Positions 1-8,959 of a DNA stretch of 64,000 nt are shown here, piece by piece. Each line of letters begins with the position of its first letter. The stretch's first letter is position 1. The translations under genes were made by a program, and so were the position numbers. The stretch lies in NCBI GenBank assembly GCA_019637435.1, contig JAHBVO010000001.1, positions 1,984,001 through 2,048,000 of the forward strand, in the 5' to 3' direction. The notes under the pieces were generated by a model. The model searched no databases and had not been told where the DNA came from. It saw nothing but the letters and a program-made list of their open reading frames with translations. Source of the stretch: Candidatus Obscuribacterales bacterium (lineage in GTDB: Bacteria > Cyanobacteriota > Vampirovibrionia > Obscuribacterales > Obscuribacteraceae).

Positions 1-2130
1 GCGGACCTGGCGTCCGCAAATCGCGTGGATGTCCATATCCCGGAAGGCTCCAAGACGCTTGAGGTCGAGCGCGTTGAGATAGAGCCTGAAGTGACGGTCG
101 CAGAACAAGACGAGCAATTCCCAACTGAACAGTCAATCGAGAAACTGCAAGAAGTATCCCTCACCGACGATCAGAACACCACGTCTGAATTCATCGATAT
201 GAGCGCTCACTTCAACGAGAGCGAACTACTCAGCGAAGATTCCGGCGAAGTTGAAGCGTTCTCCGCTGCTGAAGTGTCTGCGCAAGAGGACGATGTCGTC
301 GCCAACGCTTCTGAAGAGGATGCTGTTGCACTATCTGAAAGTAACAATGTAGAAACTGAAACCTTTGACGGCTGGACTTCTACTCCGGCTTCTGCGGAAG
401 AACATGTCGATGCTAGCGCCGGCGAAAGCGATCAAGTAGCAGATTCTGCAAAATCTTTATTCGGTAAGTTTGCCAATCTCACAAAAGACTCATACTCTGA
501 AGCCAAGTTCGACGATAAAGAACCAGACCCGGCCCTGCCCTGGCCAGAGCTTGTTGATGCTCCTGACTACGGCGAGCCGCTGTGGGACGAGTACACTCAA
601 TCGGAGGAGGAAGCCACCCCGTGGCAAAAAGATCGGGTAGGCGAAGAATCTGCTTTTGCGCTCCCTCCGGTTGAAGTCAATGTCGCTTCTGAGGAAACCA
701 CTCACGCCGTCGATGAAGATGTGGAAGAAGTATATTCTGATGCGGAATCGCATGAGGCTCAGGAAATTGAATCAGAATACGCCGAGCCTGATCATACTGA
801 AGAGCCTGATGTACAGAATGATGTTGAGCACGAGTATGTTCAAAACGAGGACACTCAAGATCAATTCTCAGGAGAGCTTCCGCAGGATGAGCCCACGCTC
901 GCTGACGAAGATGCTGTCTTTGCCGCTGCTGATTTGGACATGTCCGTGGAAGAACCGTATGTGGTGCCCGGCGACGAAGAAAGCGTTCAAGAATCCGGCG
1001 AATTCGAACAAGCTGAACACGAAGTTGCTGCAGCCTTCGATGAGGTCGATGCTGAGGTCGCTGCCGATGACTTCAGTCCGGTAGAACCCGCTGCTGAAGC
1101 GGAAGAAGCAATTGAAGTGGTAATAGAAGAGGCTCCGCCTGCCAGTACCGCGACTGATACCACCGACAAGCAGGATGCATTAGGCACAGGGAACAGACTC
1201 TCAGCACTCAAGGATCGAAAACCCAGAGCAAGCGCTTCTTACAACAGGTTGAAGCCGCTCAGTGCTGCCGGCGAACTTGATGAGGATGAAGATGGTTTCC
1301 TCAATGAGGGGCTTGTCAAATTCTCTGCCGACGAACTGGCTCCGGTTGAAGAAGGACCAAAGCGAGTTCTCGTTGTCGATGATATTCCCGTGAATCAGAA
1401 GCTTCTCCTGCTGCACCTCAAGCGACTTGGATATGAGGCCGATGTGGCCAGCAACGGTCAAGAGGCGCTGGATATGTTGGCCGAGAAAGCTTATGAATTG
1501 ATCCTCATGGATTGCGATATGCCCGTCATGAGCGGCTTTGAGGCGGCAAGCCGCATCCGCAGCAACGAGGCTTACTCACACAGACGAATTCCGATCATCG
1601 CTTTGACTTCGTATGACCGAGAGGGTGATAAAGAGAAGTGCATCGCCTCCGGAATGGATGACTACATCACTAAAGGCGCCAGCCAGAAGGAATTGAAGGA
1701 TACCATCGAACGCTCAATAGTATCTGCGCGTATGAAAGATGAAACTCTCAGTACTGGTGAGTCAGATGATGAAGCTGACGGTGCTCCGCTCGACATCACC
1801 GCCATGCTCAAACTTTACGGACGCGAAGAAGTCGAAGAGATTAGCAGGCTGTTCTTGAGCAACATGGGAACTTATATTGAGTGTATGCAACTTGCAATCG
1901 ATAATAAAGACGCCGATTCTGTCGCACACTTCGCGAATGCGGTAAAAGGTCCATGTGCAGCGCTTGGTATGCGGCTGATGACGAGGCTTACTTCAGACAT
2001 CATTGCGTATGCCGAGTCACAAGACTGGACTCAGGTTCGTGTGAAATATATGCGCCTTAAAGCAGTCTTCGTGCAGACCAGAGAAGAACTTAAAAAAGTT
2101 TGCCCCGATGATTCTCTACTGACCACTTAA
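1..2130 (+). CDS. Acidic response regulator with REC and degenerate HPt domain (5' partial)
   Basis: The frame is open from base 1 with no stop upstream of the GTG at 25, so the gene probably begins before the window. Numbered from that GTG, residues 1-440 are very acidic, low-complexity (Glu/Asp/Ala/Val rich) and probably disordered. Residues about 446-565 form a CheY-like receiver: acidic pair D452/D453, phospho-acceptor D496 in LMDCDMP, T528 and K550. Residues about 590-700 look like an HPt four-helix bundle, but the phospho-histidine position in the AxAVKG segment is N638, not His. This suggests a receiver whose tail cannot relay phosphate. The next gene is a free HPt protein with its His intact, so the two may form a split phosphorelay. 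No DNA-binding domain is visible. The sensor kinase may lie upstream of the window. Confidence 0.8.
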   Translation, partial: ADLASANRVDVHIPEGSKTLEVERVEIEPEVTVAEQDEQFPTEQSIEKLQEVSLTDDQNTTSEFIDMSAHFNESELLSEDSGEVEAFSAAEVSAQEDDVVANASEEDAVALSESNNVETETFDGWTSTPASAEEHVDASAGESDQVADSAKSLFGKFANLTKDSYSEAKFDDKEPDPALPWPELVDAPDYGEPLWDEYTQSEEEATPWQKDRVGEESAFALPPVEVNVASEETTHAVDEDVEEVYSDAESHEAQEIESEYAEPDHTEEPDVQNDVEHEYVQNEDTQDQFSGELPQDEPTLADEDAVFAAADLDMSVEEPYVVPGDEESVQESGEFEQAEHEVAAAFDEVDAEVAADDFSPVEPAAEAEEAIEVVIEEAPPASTATDTTDKQDALGTGNRLSALKDRKPRASASYNRLKPLSAAGELDEDEDGFLNEGLVKFSADELAPVEEGPKRVLVVDDIPVNQKLLLLHLKRLGYEADVASNGQEALDMLAEKAYELILMDCDMPVMSGFEAASRIRSNEAYSHRRIPIIALTSYDREGDKEKCIASGMDDYITKGASQKELKDTIERSIVSARMKDETLSTGESDDEADGAPLDITAMLKLYGREEVEEISRLFLSNMGTYIECMQLAIDNKDADSVAHFANAVKGPCAALGMRLMTRLTSDIIAYAESQDWTQVRVKYMRLKAVFVQTREELKKVCPDDSLLTT

Positions 2131-2194
2131 GCTGCTTTCACAATCATGTTTCGTTCTGACAACAAAATTCGGGACCGCGGGAGTCTCTTCGCTC

Positions 2195-2545
2195 ATGCAA
2201 GAAAATGCTTCTGAAGAAGTGGTGGGAATTAAGAACCTGGAAGCCGAGTTCGATGCAGACCTCGCAAAAGAACTTGCGCAAGCTTTCCTCGATGATACTT
2301 CCGGTATACTGGATAAACTAAGATCAGCCCTGGCAATATGCGATCAAGAAGCGTTACGCTCTTCTGCGCACATGCTCAAAGGTTGTTCGCGTGCGCTTCA
2401 GGCGCATCAATGCGAAAGAGCCAGCGCGCAGCTGGAAGATAATGCACGTGACGGAAATTTCGATAGAGCGGCCGAATCGCTGCCACTGGTGGTGGTGGCA
2501 TACGGCGAAGCCGAAGCATTTTTGCGAAAATACCTCGAGTCGTGA
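2195..2545 (+). CDS. Stand-alone HPt phosphotransfer protein
   Basis: This 116-residue protein is essentially one HPt domain. The phospho-accepting histidine is H59 in the motif AHMLKG, and the surrounding helices match the family. HPt proteins shuttle phosphate between receiver domains in multistep phosphorelays in the cytoplasm. It starts 64 bases after the receiver gene, on the same strand, with a GGGAG-like site somewhat far upstream of the ATG. Partnership with the upstream receiver, which has lost its own HPt histidine, is inferred from the context. Confidence 0.8.
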   Translation: MQENASEEVVGIKNLEAEFDADLAKELAQAFLDDTSGILDKLRSALAICDQEALRSSAHMLKGCSRALQAHQCERASAQLEDNARDGNFDRAAESLPLVVVAYGEAEAFLRKYLES

Positions 2546-2570
2546 TGCTTATGCGAAATGGAAGGCTAGA

Positions 2571-4127
2571 TTGACCAACACGGTGCAAACCGAAGCAAAA
2601 TCGTCTCCGCTACCGAGCGTCGGCGATTTTTTGTTTTTGTTCGTGATGCAGATAAATTTATTTCTTCTTCCAAACTTTCTGTTTGCGGAAGGCTCCACCG
2701 GCTGGCATCTGATAGCCGGCGAGTACATTTTGAAGACTCATTCGATTCCGCAGACCGACCTCATCTCATGCACGTTTCCTGACAAAGCCTGGGTCGCTTA
2801 CGAGTGGCTGTTCGATCTCTTTATAGCCGCAATGAACCAACTCGGCGGCCTTAATCTGCTTGCTGTTGCGTTGAGCTCTGCCATCGGTTTTCTCTTCCTC
2901 TCCATATATGATAGAACCCGACGCGAAGGAGCAGGCATCATGCTTTCCTTCAGCTTGGTTCTCCTTTCCATTCTGGTCGCTCTAACGCACTGGCATGCTC
3001 GACCGCACCTGGTCACGTTTCTGTGCGTCTGGATCTTTCTGACTACGCTGGAAGACTTCTATCGGGGTTTGATTTCGGTTCGAAGACTTTTTCTGATACT
3101 TTGCCCTGGCATAGTTCTGTGGGTTAACTGCCACCCCGCTTTCCCATTAGGATTCGTAATCCTGGCGATGTATGTGGTATCAGCGATGGTGCAGGCTTCT
3201 TTGAGCAGGACTGACCAGGATCGATCGCGCTTCAAACAGAAGTTTTTTACCCTCACAGCTTTGGGCATCACTCTATCGGCATTGACCTTTGTAAACCCCT
3301 ACGGCATCCGGCTTCATGCCTACATTTTTTCATATCTGCAAGGCAGCGAAATTCTGGTGAATACCCAGGAGTTCATGTCTCCAATTTTCAAGGGCGGTTT
3401 GCATCCAACTTGTTTGGAAATTCTCTATTTTGCTTTCGCTTCCGGACTATATGTTTCCAAACAACGCATTTCACTTCCCGGTCTTTTGACATGCCTGGTG
3501 TTCGGTCACCTGTCACTATCAGCGGTGCGCAATATGCCGCTTTACGCCATAGTGGTGACACCATTCATTGGTCGCCTTTGGGGCCGAGAGGGGGCCAAGA
3601 ATAATTTGACTCAGCCTCAATCATTTGCCCAGCGATTAAAGAAGTCTCTTTTCGACTTCGAAGAACAAGAGGCTCATTGTAAAATGCACGTTCTTCCATA
3701 CGCATACACGATTTTTCTGGTCATAGTTGCATTGAGCGGCGGTTCATTAATGGGTTCGCAGTTGCTTAAGTCGACATTCGATCCTGTTTATCTTCCGGTC
3801 GAAACTGTTTCCTACATCAGGGAAAATAAAGTAGACATGAATCGTCTTTTCAATTTTGATAACTGGGGCGGTTATCTTCGTTATGAGCTCGGTGAGCGTG
3901 TGCGCATGGATGATCGCGCAGACTTCTACGGATTGCCGGTTTACGCTAAGTATTCTACGGTGATGGCGGTCGGCGAGGGCTGGCAACAAATTCTAAGCGA
4001 GCAGAATATCGACTGGGTTTTGTTTCCTAAAAATAGCTCACTGGCTGCTCAGCTCAGAGCCAGTCGAGGTTGGACTTCTGTTTGTAAAGATGAAGCCTCG
4101 GAGCTTTTTCGGCGCGTTCCAGAATAA
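2571..4127 (+). CDS. Polytopic membrane protein, GT-C-like
   Basis: The protein has 518 residues and about ten hydrophobic segments. The open frame extends back to 2391 inside the HPt gene, but the TTG at 2571, just after GGAAGG, is the likelier start: it clears the upstream gene and has a ribosome site at 5 bases. The N-terminal loop (TGWHLIAGEYIL, then a PQTD segment and an AYEWLF segment) and the C-terminal soluble part (RLFNFDNWGGYL, MDDRADFYG) resemble a widespread family of uncharacterised membrane proteins with a GT-C glycosyltransferase-like fold. Substrate and activity are unknown. It sits next to deoxysugar genes, so a role in envelope glycans is possible but unproven. Its 3' end converges on the 3-dehydrase gene with only 6 bases between. 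Confidence 0.7.
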   Translation: MTNTVQTEAKSSPLPSVGDFLFLFVMQINLFLLPNFLFAEGSTGWHLIAGEYILKTHSIPQTDLISCTFPDKAWVAYEWLFDLFIAAMNQLGGLNLLAVALSSAIGFLFLSIYDRTRREGAGIMLSFSLVLLSILVALTHWHARPHLVTFLCVWIFLTTLEDFYRGLISVRRLFLILCPGIVLWVNCHPAFPLGFVILAMYVVSAMVQASLSRTDQDRSRFKQKFFTLTALGITLSALTFVNPYGIRLHAYIFSYLQGSEILVNTQEFMSPIFKGGLHPTCLEILYFAFASGLYVSKQRISLPGLLTCLVFGHLSLSAVRNMPLYAIVVTPFIGRLWGREGAKNNLTQPQSFAQRLKKSLFDFEEQEAHCKMHVLPYAYTIFLVIVALSGGSLMGSQLLKSTFDPVYLPVETVSYIRENKVDMNRLFNFDNWGGYLRYELGERVRMDDRADFYGLPVYAKYSTVMAVGEGWQQILSEQNIDWVLFPKNSSLAAQLRASRGWTSVCKDEASELFRRVPE

Positions 4128-4133
4128 AGCCAC

Positions 4134-5456
4134 CTAATATGATGGCAGTTGGGTTTTAAAAAAGCTTTTGAATGTTTCCAGCATGTAGTCGATCTGCGGC
4201 TCGCCAATGCCCGGATAAACGCCAATAACAAACGAATTGTTCATCGCGTAGTCTGTAATTTTTAAATCTGATTCTACTCGTTTCGAAACCGCCTGATAGG
4301 CTGGTTGGCGAAGCAAATTGCCGCCGAACAGGTGACGAGTCGCGATTCTATTAGCCTCGAGGTAGTGGACGAGCTGGGCGCGTTTAACGACAGCATCTTC
4401 TCGGACGGTAACGACGAAGCCGAACCAGCTCGGCTCACTGCCGGCAGTGGCGCGTGGAAGAATGAGATGTTCTTCAAACTGCTTCAATCCGTCATGTAAT
4501 AGCTGCCAGTTCCGCTGTCTTCTCTCGATGAACTGCGTCAGCTTTTTCAATTGCGCGACGCCCACTGCTGCCTGCATATCGGTGAGTTTTAAGTTGTATC
4601 CAAGATGCGAATAGATATACTTATGATCATAGCCGGGCGGTAAAGTTCCGAGTTCCCAACCGAAACGTTTGCCACAAGTATTGTCGTGCCCGGTGGCGCA
4701 GAAACAGTCTCTTCCCCAGTCTCGGAAAGACTCGACAACTCGTTTCAACGTGTTGTTGTTTGTGAGCACGCAGCCTCCTTCACCCATTGTGATATGGTGA
4801 GCTGGATAAAAACTTGAAGTGCTCAGGTCGCCTAATGATCCTGTAAGCTGGCTTTCAAACTTACTGCCCAAAGCATCGCAGTTATCCTCGATAAGCCAGA
4901 GTCCGTGTTTTTTAGCGATCGCCGACACCGCCTTTAAATCAAATGGATTACCCAGAGTGTGAGCTAGAATTATTGCCTTTGTGCGGGGACCGATGGCTGC
5001 CTCGAGTTCATCGACGTTCACGTTGTAAGTCTCAAGATTGATGTCTACGAAGACTGGTATCAATTTGTTCTGAATGATCGGATTCACTGTTGTAGGAAAT
5101 CCGGCCGCCACGGTGAGGACTTCGTCGCCTGCCATCAGTTGCCGCTCTTTTAGACTTGGTGAAGTGAGTGCGCAAACCGCCAGCAAATTCGCTGACGAAC
5201 CGGAATTGCACAGCATTGCATGTTTAACACCAATATACTTGGCGAACATACTTTCGAACTGCGCCGCGAATCTGCCCGTGGTAAGCCAGAAGTCGAGGGA
5301 CGCATCGACGAGATGCATTAATTCTTCCGCGTCAAAGACTCGACCGGAATATGGAATTGAATCGGTTTCACGATCAAATTTGGCTGTGGAAAATGTCTGC
5401 TCATGGTAATCCCTGACAAGTTCCAAAATTTTCTGTCGCAGTAGATCTTTTTCCAT
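4134..5456 (-). CDS. rfbH: CDP-4-keto-6-deoxyglucose 3-dehydrase (E1, RfbH/DdhC type)
   Basis: This is a 440-residue DegT/DnrJ-fold enzyme. At the position where aminotransferases have the PLP lysine it has H220 ([15 protein letters not shown]), the signature of the PMP-dependent 3-dehydrase E1. Cysteines C193, C251, C253 and C261 match the unusual [2Fe-2S] ligand set of that enzyme. In the known pathway it dehydrates CDP-4-keto-6-deoxyglucose with a partner reductase to begin 3,6-dideoxyhexose synthesis. The frame runs back to 5636, but that extension overlaps the divergent gene and lacks similarity; ATG 5456 gives the family length. It is divergent from the RmlC-like gene with 70 bases between. 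CDP-glucose pyrophosphorylase and 4,6-dehydratase genes are not in the window. Confidence 0.93.
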   Translation of the reverse strand: MEKDLLRQKILELVRDYHEQTFSTAKFDRETDSIPYSGRVFDAEELMHLVDASLDFWLTTGRFAAQFESMFAKYIGVKHAMLCNSGSSANLLAVCALTSPSLKERQLMAGDEVLTVAAGFPTTVNPIIQNKLIPVFVDINLETYNVNVDELEAAIGPRTKAIILAHTLGNPFDLKAVSAIAKKHGLWLIEDNCDALGSKFESQLTGSLGDLSTSSFYPAHHITMGEGGCVLTNNNTLKRVVESFRDWGRDCFCATGHDNTCGKRFGWELGTLPPGYDHKYIYSHLGYNLKLTDMQAAVGVAQLKKLTQFIERRQRNWQLLHDGLKQFEEHLILPRATAGSEPSWFGFVVTVREDAVVKRAQLVHYLEANRIATRHLFGGNLLRQPAYQAVSKRVESDLKITDYAMNNSFVIGVYPGIGEPQIDYMLETFKSFFKTQLPSY

Positions 5457-5483
5457 TTTGGGCAGAAACCGATATGAGCGAGA

Positions 5484-5496
5484 ACTATAATTATAC
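5484..5496. promoter_or_regulatory. Overlapping TATAAT boxes in divergent spacer
   Basis: The 70-base spacer between the divergent 3-dehydrase and epimerase genes contains ACTATAATTATAC, which reads as TATAAT on both strands (plus at 5486-5491, minus at 5490-5495). A minus-strand TTCAGT lies 18 bases upstream of the minus box. This could be a shared divergent promoter. It is a sequence resemblance only; no start site is known. Confidence 0.35.
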
Positions 5497-5526
5497 CGAT
5501 GTGAATAGTCGGAACTGAAGGTTGTA

Positions 5527-6015
5527 ATGCCGGACGGAACAACAGACGTGATAGGCGCCAGTGACCCAGGAATCAAAGGCGTTCGCATAACCCCTCTAAT
5601 TCGCATTCCGGACGAGCGTGGGCAAGTAATGCGCATGCTTCGCGCTGACGATAGATACTTCGAGCGTTTCGGCGAAATCTATTTTTCAATGGTGTACCCC
5701 GGCAAGATCAAAGCATGGCATATACATTCGGTAATGACATTGAACTATGCGCTCGTGACAGGTAGGATTAATCTCGTACTCTTTGATGACAGGGAAGGCT
5801 CGAGTACGCGCGGAAGAATCCAGGAATTAGTTCTCGATGAGTCGAACTATTGTCTAGTTACAATCCCCAAAGGGATTTGGAATGGATTCAAGGGTCTGGG
5901 TTTGACACCATCAATAGTTGCCAATTGCGCTACAGATCCTCATGACCCGAACGAGATTCGGAGAATCGATCCATTTGCAACTGACATTCCTTACGATTGG
6001 GCATTGAATAAGTAG
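5527..6015 (+). CDS. RmlC-like sugar epimerase (cupin)
   Basis: The 162-residue protein has the cupin/jelly-roll layout of dTDP-4-dehydrorhamnose 3,5-epimerases: a [15 protein letters not shown] segment with the candidate catalytic His, a [16 protein letters not shown] strand pair, and the [12 protein letters not shown] segment typical of this fold. It is slightly shorter than standard RmlC (about 180). The neighbours are a CDP-sugar 3-dehydrase and an RmlD-like reductase, so the natural substrate may be a CDP- or dTDP-4-keto-6-deoxysugar. The exact epimerisation position cannot be read from sequence. The ATG overlaps no other gene when the 3-dehydrase start is set at 5456. Confidence 0.75.
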   Translation: MPDGTTDVIGASDPGIKGVRITPLIRIPDERGQVMRMLRADDRYFERFGEIYFSMVYPGKIKAWHIHSVMTLNYALVTGRINLVLFDDREGSSTRGRIQELVLDESNYCLVTIPKGIWNGFKGLGLTPSIVANCATDPHDPNEIRRIDPFATDIPYDWALNK

Positions 6016-6047
6016 CAGTACTAAGAAGAGCTAGACGAAGGCTAATA

Positions 6048-6917
6048 ATGAAACATTTGGTTGTCGGAGCGTCCGGTCAAATCGGCGGAGCGGTTTACAA
6101 ATCGCTTCTCGAGAAGAATCAAGACGTGATGGGAACCTGGTTCTCGCAACCGGCCCGCGGGATGCGCAAACTCGACGTCAACGATCGTTCGCGCCTGTTC
6201 AAGCTCGTCAAAGAGGCCTCGCCGGATGTCATCTACGCCTGCGCCGGCATGACCAACGTCGATCGTTGTGAGAGTGAACCGAAGGAGAGCTTCCGGATAA
6301 ATGTGGTTGGTTTAGCCAATCTGGTTGAAGCTGCAAATAGAGCAGATGCGAAAATTGTGTTGTTGTCGAGTGACTACATTTTCGACGGCGCCAAGGGACC
6401 ATACGATGTTACGGATCTGCCGAATCCGCTCAATGTATATGGCTATCACAAAGTTCTCTGCGAACAACACGTGGCGACCGTGGCAAAAAGCTTTCTTATT
6501 GTCAGAACAACTGTGGTCTACGGCTGGGAAGCGGTAGGCAAGAACTTTATTGCACGGCTTCTGCACAAGCTTTCGCAGGGGCAAAAGGTAAAAGTGCCAA
6601 GTGATCAGATCGGATCGCCTACTTATAATCGCAACTTCTCTCGAGCTTTGATCGAATTGGTCTCCAAAGACGAACAAGGCGTTTTTCACGTCTCCGGTTC
6701 TACTCAAACCGATCGCTATGCATTTGCCGTAAGAGCGGCTCAGGTATTCGGTCTTGATTCTCGCCTGATTCACGCGGTCAGTACCGCGGATTTGAAACAG
6801 AAAGCCAGGCGCCCGTTAAAAGCCGGACTCAAGCTTGATAAAACGCGAGATGTGTTATCTACAAAGCTGCTTGGATACGAAGATGGTCTCCGCCAGATGC
6901 TTAACGACGAACTCTAA
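6048..6917 (+). CDS. RmlD-like NAD(P)-dependent sugar reductase (extended SDR)
   Basis: This 289-residue extended short-chain dehydrogenase starts with the nucleotide-binding glycine motif GASGQIGG. It has the LLSSDYIFDG strand typical of RmlD (dTDP-4-dehydrorhamnose reductase) proteins and the catalytic Tyr-Lys pair in YGYHK. It lies 32 bases after the RmlC-like gene on the same strand, so the two are probably co-transcribed and act one after the other on an activated keto-deoxysugar. The last three bases overlap the stop codon of the convergent small gene. Function as a 4-keto-sugar reductase is well supported; the nucleotide carrier is not. Confidence 0.8.
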   Translation: MKHLVVGASGQIGGAVYKSLLEKNQDVMGTWFSQPARGMRKLDVNDRSRLFKLVKEASPDVIYACAGMTNVDRCESEPKESFRINVVGLANLVEAANRADAKIVLLSSDYIFDGAKGPYDVTDLPNPLNVYGYHKVLCEQHVATVAKSFLIVRTTVVYGWEAVGKNFIARLLHKLSQGQKVKVPSDQIGSPTYNRNFSRALIELVSKDEQGVFHVSGSTQTDRYAFAVRAAQVFGLDSRLIHAVSTADLKQKARRPLKAGLKLDKTRDVLSTKLLGYEDGLRQMLNDEL

Positions 6918-7189
6918 GTTCTGTTGAAACCGCGCTGTTCGTCCTCGTATTTCTTTTTGTCCAACTCGGCGATCAGCTTCGCATTTTCCTCTTGAATCTT
7001 CATCTCTTCAACTTTTTTCTTGTCTTTTTGCTTTTGCACAGCCATCTGTTGCAGGCGAAAACGCTCGTGATCTTCTCTCCGGCGCTGGCGTTCACGCTCT
7101 TCACGCTTGCGTCGCTCTTGCCGCTCCTCATCTTGACGAGCTAAAGCTTCTTGTTCGCGCTTTCGACGCATTCTCTCAAGATCGGACAT
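6914..7189 (-). CDS. Small charged coiled-coil protein
   Basis: The predicted 91-residue protein is almost entirely Arg/Lys/Glu/Gln and should be one long charged helix or coiled coil (for example QERRKREERERQRRRED). The ATG is preceded by CGGAGG at about 11 bases. It has no recognisable family, signal peptide or membrane segment. Its stop overlaps the 3' end of the reductase by 4 bases in convergent orientation. Such composition can arise by chance in an antisense frame, but here most of the gene lies outside other coding sequence, which supports it being real. Confidence 0.55.
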   Translation of the reverse strand: MSDLERMRRKREQEALARQDEERQERRKREERERQRRREDHERFRLQQMAVQKQKDKKKVEEMKIQEENAKLIAELDKKKYEDEQRGFNRT

Positions 7190-7290
7190 TTTGTCCCTGA
7201 CCTCCGAAACAGTAAGTCGGACTTTTCCAATGGCACCTATCAGTCAGCTTAGACACTGACCGCATTGGCGTCAAGTAGCTGTAATTGGAC

Positions 7291-8775
7291 TTAAAGCGAG
7301 AGGTCGTCAACCGAACCCTTGCGCGCCACACCGGTCCTGATTGCCGCCTCTGCGACGGCTTTCGCAACGCTGTCTGCGATTGCCGGATTGAATACGCCCG
7401 GGATAATATAATCCTCGTTCAATTCGTTGTCCTGAACTACTGCGGCGATTGCGTGGGCTGCAGCCAGTTTCATCTCCTCGTTGATATCGGTTGCGCGCAC
7501 ATCAAGCGCACCACGGAACATTCCAGGGAAACACAAGACATTATTGATCTGATTCGGGTAGTCGGAACGACCGGTTGCCATAATGCGAACATATGGGGCT
7601 GCATCTTCAGGCATAACCTCTGGCGTTGGATTTGCCATCGCGAACACAATCGGATCCCGCGCCATTTTTTTCAAATCTTCCGCTTCGATTGTCCCCGGTC
7701 CTGACAAACCGAGAAAAAGATCCGCACCTTCGAGCGCTTCGCCTACCGAACCGCTGAAACCATCAGGATTCGTGTGTTCTGCAAACCATTCTTTCATGTA
7801 ATTCATGTGGTCTTTTCGACCTTTGTAAATAGCACCGCTTCTGTCGAAACCTATAACATTTTTCACGCCTGCAGACAAAATGATTTTTGAACAGGCAACG
7901 CCTGCGGCACCAACCCCGGTGACGATCACCTTAATGTCGGACATCTTCTTGTTGACGATTTTCAGAGCGTTTATCAAGGCCGCTAGAACGACCACCGCAG
8001 TCCCATGTTGGTCGTCGTGGAACACGGGTATGTCGAGTTCCTTTTTCAGTCTGTCTTCGACTTCGAAACAGCGGGGCGCGGCAATATCTTCTAAATTGAT
8101 GCCACCAAATACGGGGGCAATCGCTTTTACTGCTTTGATTATTTCCTCGGTATCCTGCGTGTTCAACGCTATTGGAAATGCGTCGATCTTACCGAATTCT
8201 TTAAACAGCATCGCCTTGCCTTCCATGACCGGAAGCGACGCTTCAGGTCCGATGTTGCCCAGACCCAGAACGGCAGATCCATCGGTCACAACGGCTACGG
8301 TGTTTCGTTTGATAGTCAGTTTATAAACATTGTCGGGCTCATCGTGAATTGCCATGCAGACTCTGGCGACACCAGGCGTGTATGCCATCGACAGATCGTC
8401 CCGAGTGGCGAGCGGAACTTTGTTCGTTACCCGAATTTTTCCGCCGAGATGCATGAGGAACGTTCTGTCGGAAACGTGTAGCACTTCAAACTGATTGAGA
8501 TTTTTCATCTCTTTGACAAGCGCATCGCCGTGGACCGAATCTCTTACTTTGACGGTGATATCGCGGATTATGTAATTCCCCTCGAAACCAGCGATATCAA
8601 CCGCACCGATATCTGCGCCGACCTGACCAATCAATGATGTGACGACACCCAGACTTCCCGGCTCGTTTGGAATTTTGATGCGCAAAGTCATGCTGTAACT
8701 GGCGCTTGGCTTGACCTTGTTCTTCGGAACATCTGGCTCTTTTTTCGCGTCGGCGGGTTTGCTTGTGCTCGTCAT
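7291..8775 (-). CDS. Malic enzyme with N-terminal ACT domain
   Basis: The 494-residue protein decarboxylates malate to pyruvate with reduction of NAD(P). Residues about 27-100 form an ACT regulatory domain (SMTLRIKIPNEPGSLGVV), so allosteric control by a small ligand is likely. The catalytic part follows: the Tyr of MAYTPGVARV, a Lys in MEGKAMLFKEFG, the metal-site segment FHDDQHGTAVVVLAAL and the nucleotide site VTGVGAAGVA. ATG 8775 (MTSTSK) is chosen over TTG 8790. The domain order matches bacterial ACT-malic enzymes. It is a single gene with no operon partner visible; the small coiled-coil gene downstream starts about 100 bases later. Confidence 0.92.
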   Translation of the reverse strand: MTSTSKPADAKKEPDVPKNKVKPSASYSMTLRIKIPNEPGSLGVVTSLIGQVGADIGAVDIAGFEGNYIIRDITVKVRDSVHGDALVKEMKNLNQFEVLHVSDRTFLMHLGGKIRVTNKVPLATRDDLSMAYTPGVARVCMAIHDEPDNVYKLTIKRNTVAVVTDGSAVLGLGNIGPEASLPVMEGKAMLFKEFGKIDAFPIALNTQDTEEIIKAVKAIAPVFGGINLEDIAAPRCFEVEDRLKKELDIPVFHDDQHGTAVVVLAALINALKIVNKKMSDIKVIVTGVGAAGVACSKIILSAGVKNVIGFDRSGAIYKGRKDHMNYMKEWFAEHTNPDGFSGSVGEALEGADLFLGLSGPGTIEAEDLKKMARDPIVFAMANPTPEVMPEDAAPYVRIMATGRSDYPNQINNVLCFPGMFRGALDVRATDINEEMKLAAAHAIAAVVQDNELNEDYIIPGVFNPAIADSVAKAVAEAAIRTGVARKGSVDDLSL

Positions 8776-8959
8776 ATTTGTTTCTCGCAAAGGGAGTACC
8801 GGCCGTTGACAACAGCAACCGACTTCATGGAAGCGGATGTGTTAAGCTGGACCACTGTTAAAGATAAACCCTGCATCGCATAGAAGATAGCGAGTGCCTG
8901 ATTTTTTTAATTAGTCGATAGAAGACTGATTCGAATTGGCTTGTGATAGGAGATTTCAT

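Noticed and set aside
490..1461. Antisense and alternate frames over the acidic response regulator
   Set aside because: They are low-complexity shadows caused by the biased composition of the real gene.
2391..2570. Upstream extension of the membrane protein inside the HPt gene
   Set aside because: It is out of frame over a well-supported HPt domain; TTG 2571 with GGAAGG is a better start.
5457..5636. N-terminal extension of the 3-dehydrase frame
   Set aside because: It overlaps the divergent epimerase gene, has no family similarity, and the ATG at 5456 gives the usual length with ligand numbering that matches the known enzyme.
7285..8326. Plus-strand frames opposite the malic enzyme
   Set aside because: They are shadows; the minus-strand malic enzyme is unambiguous.
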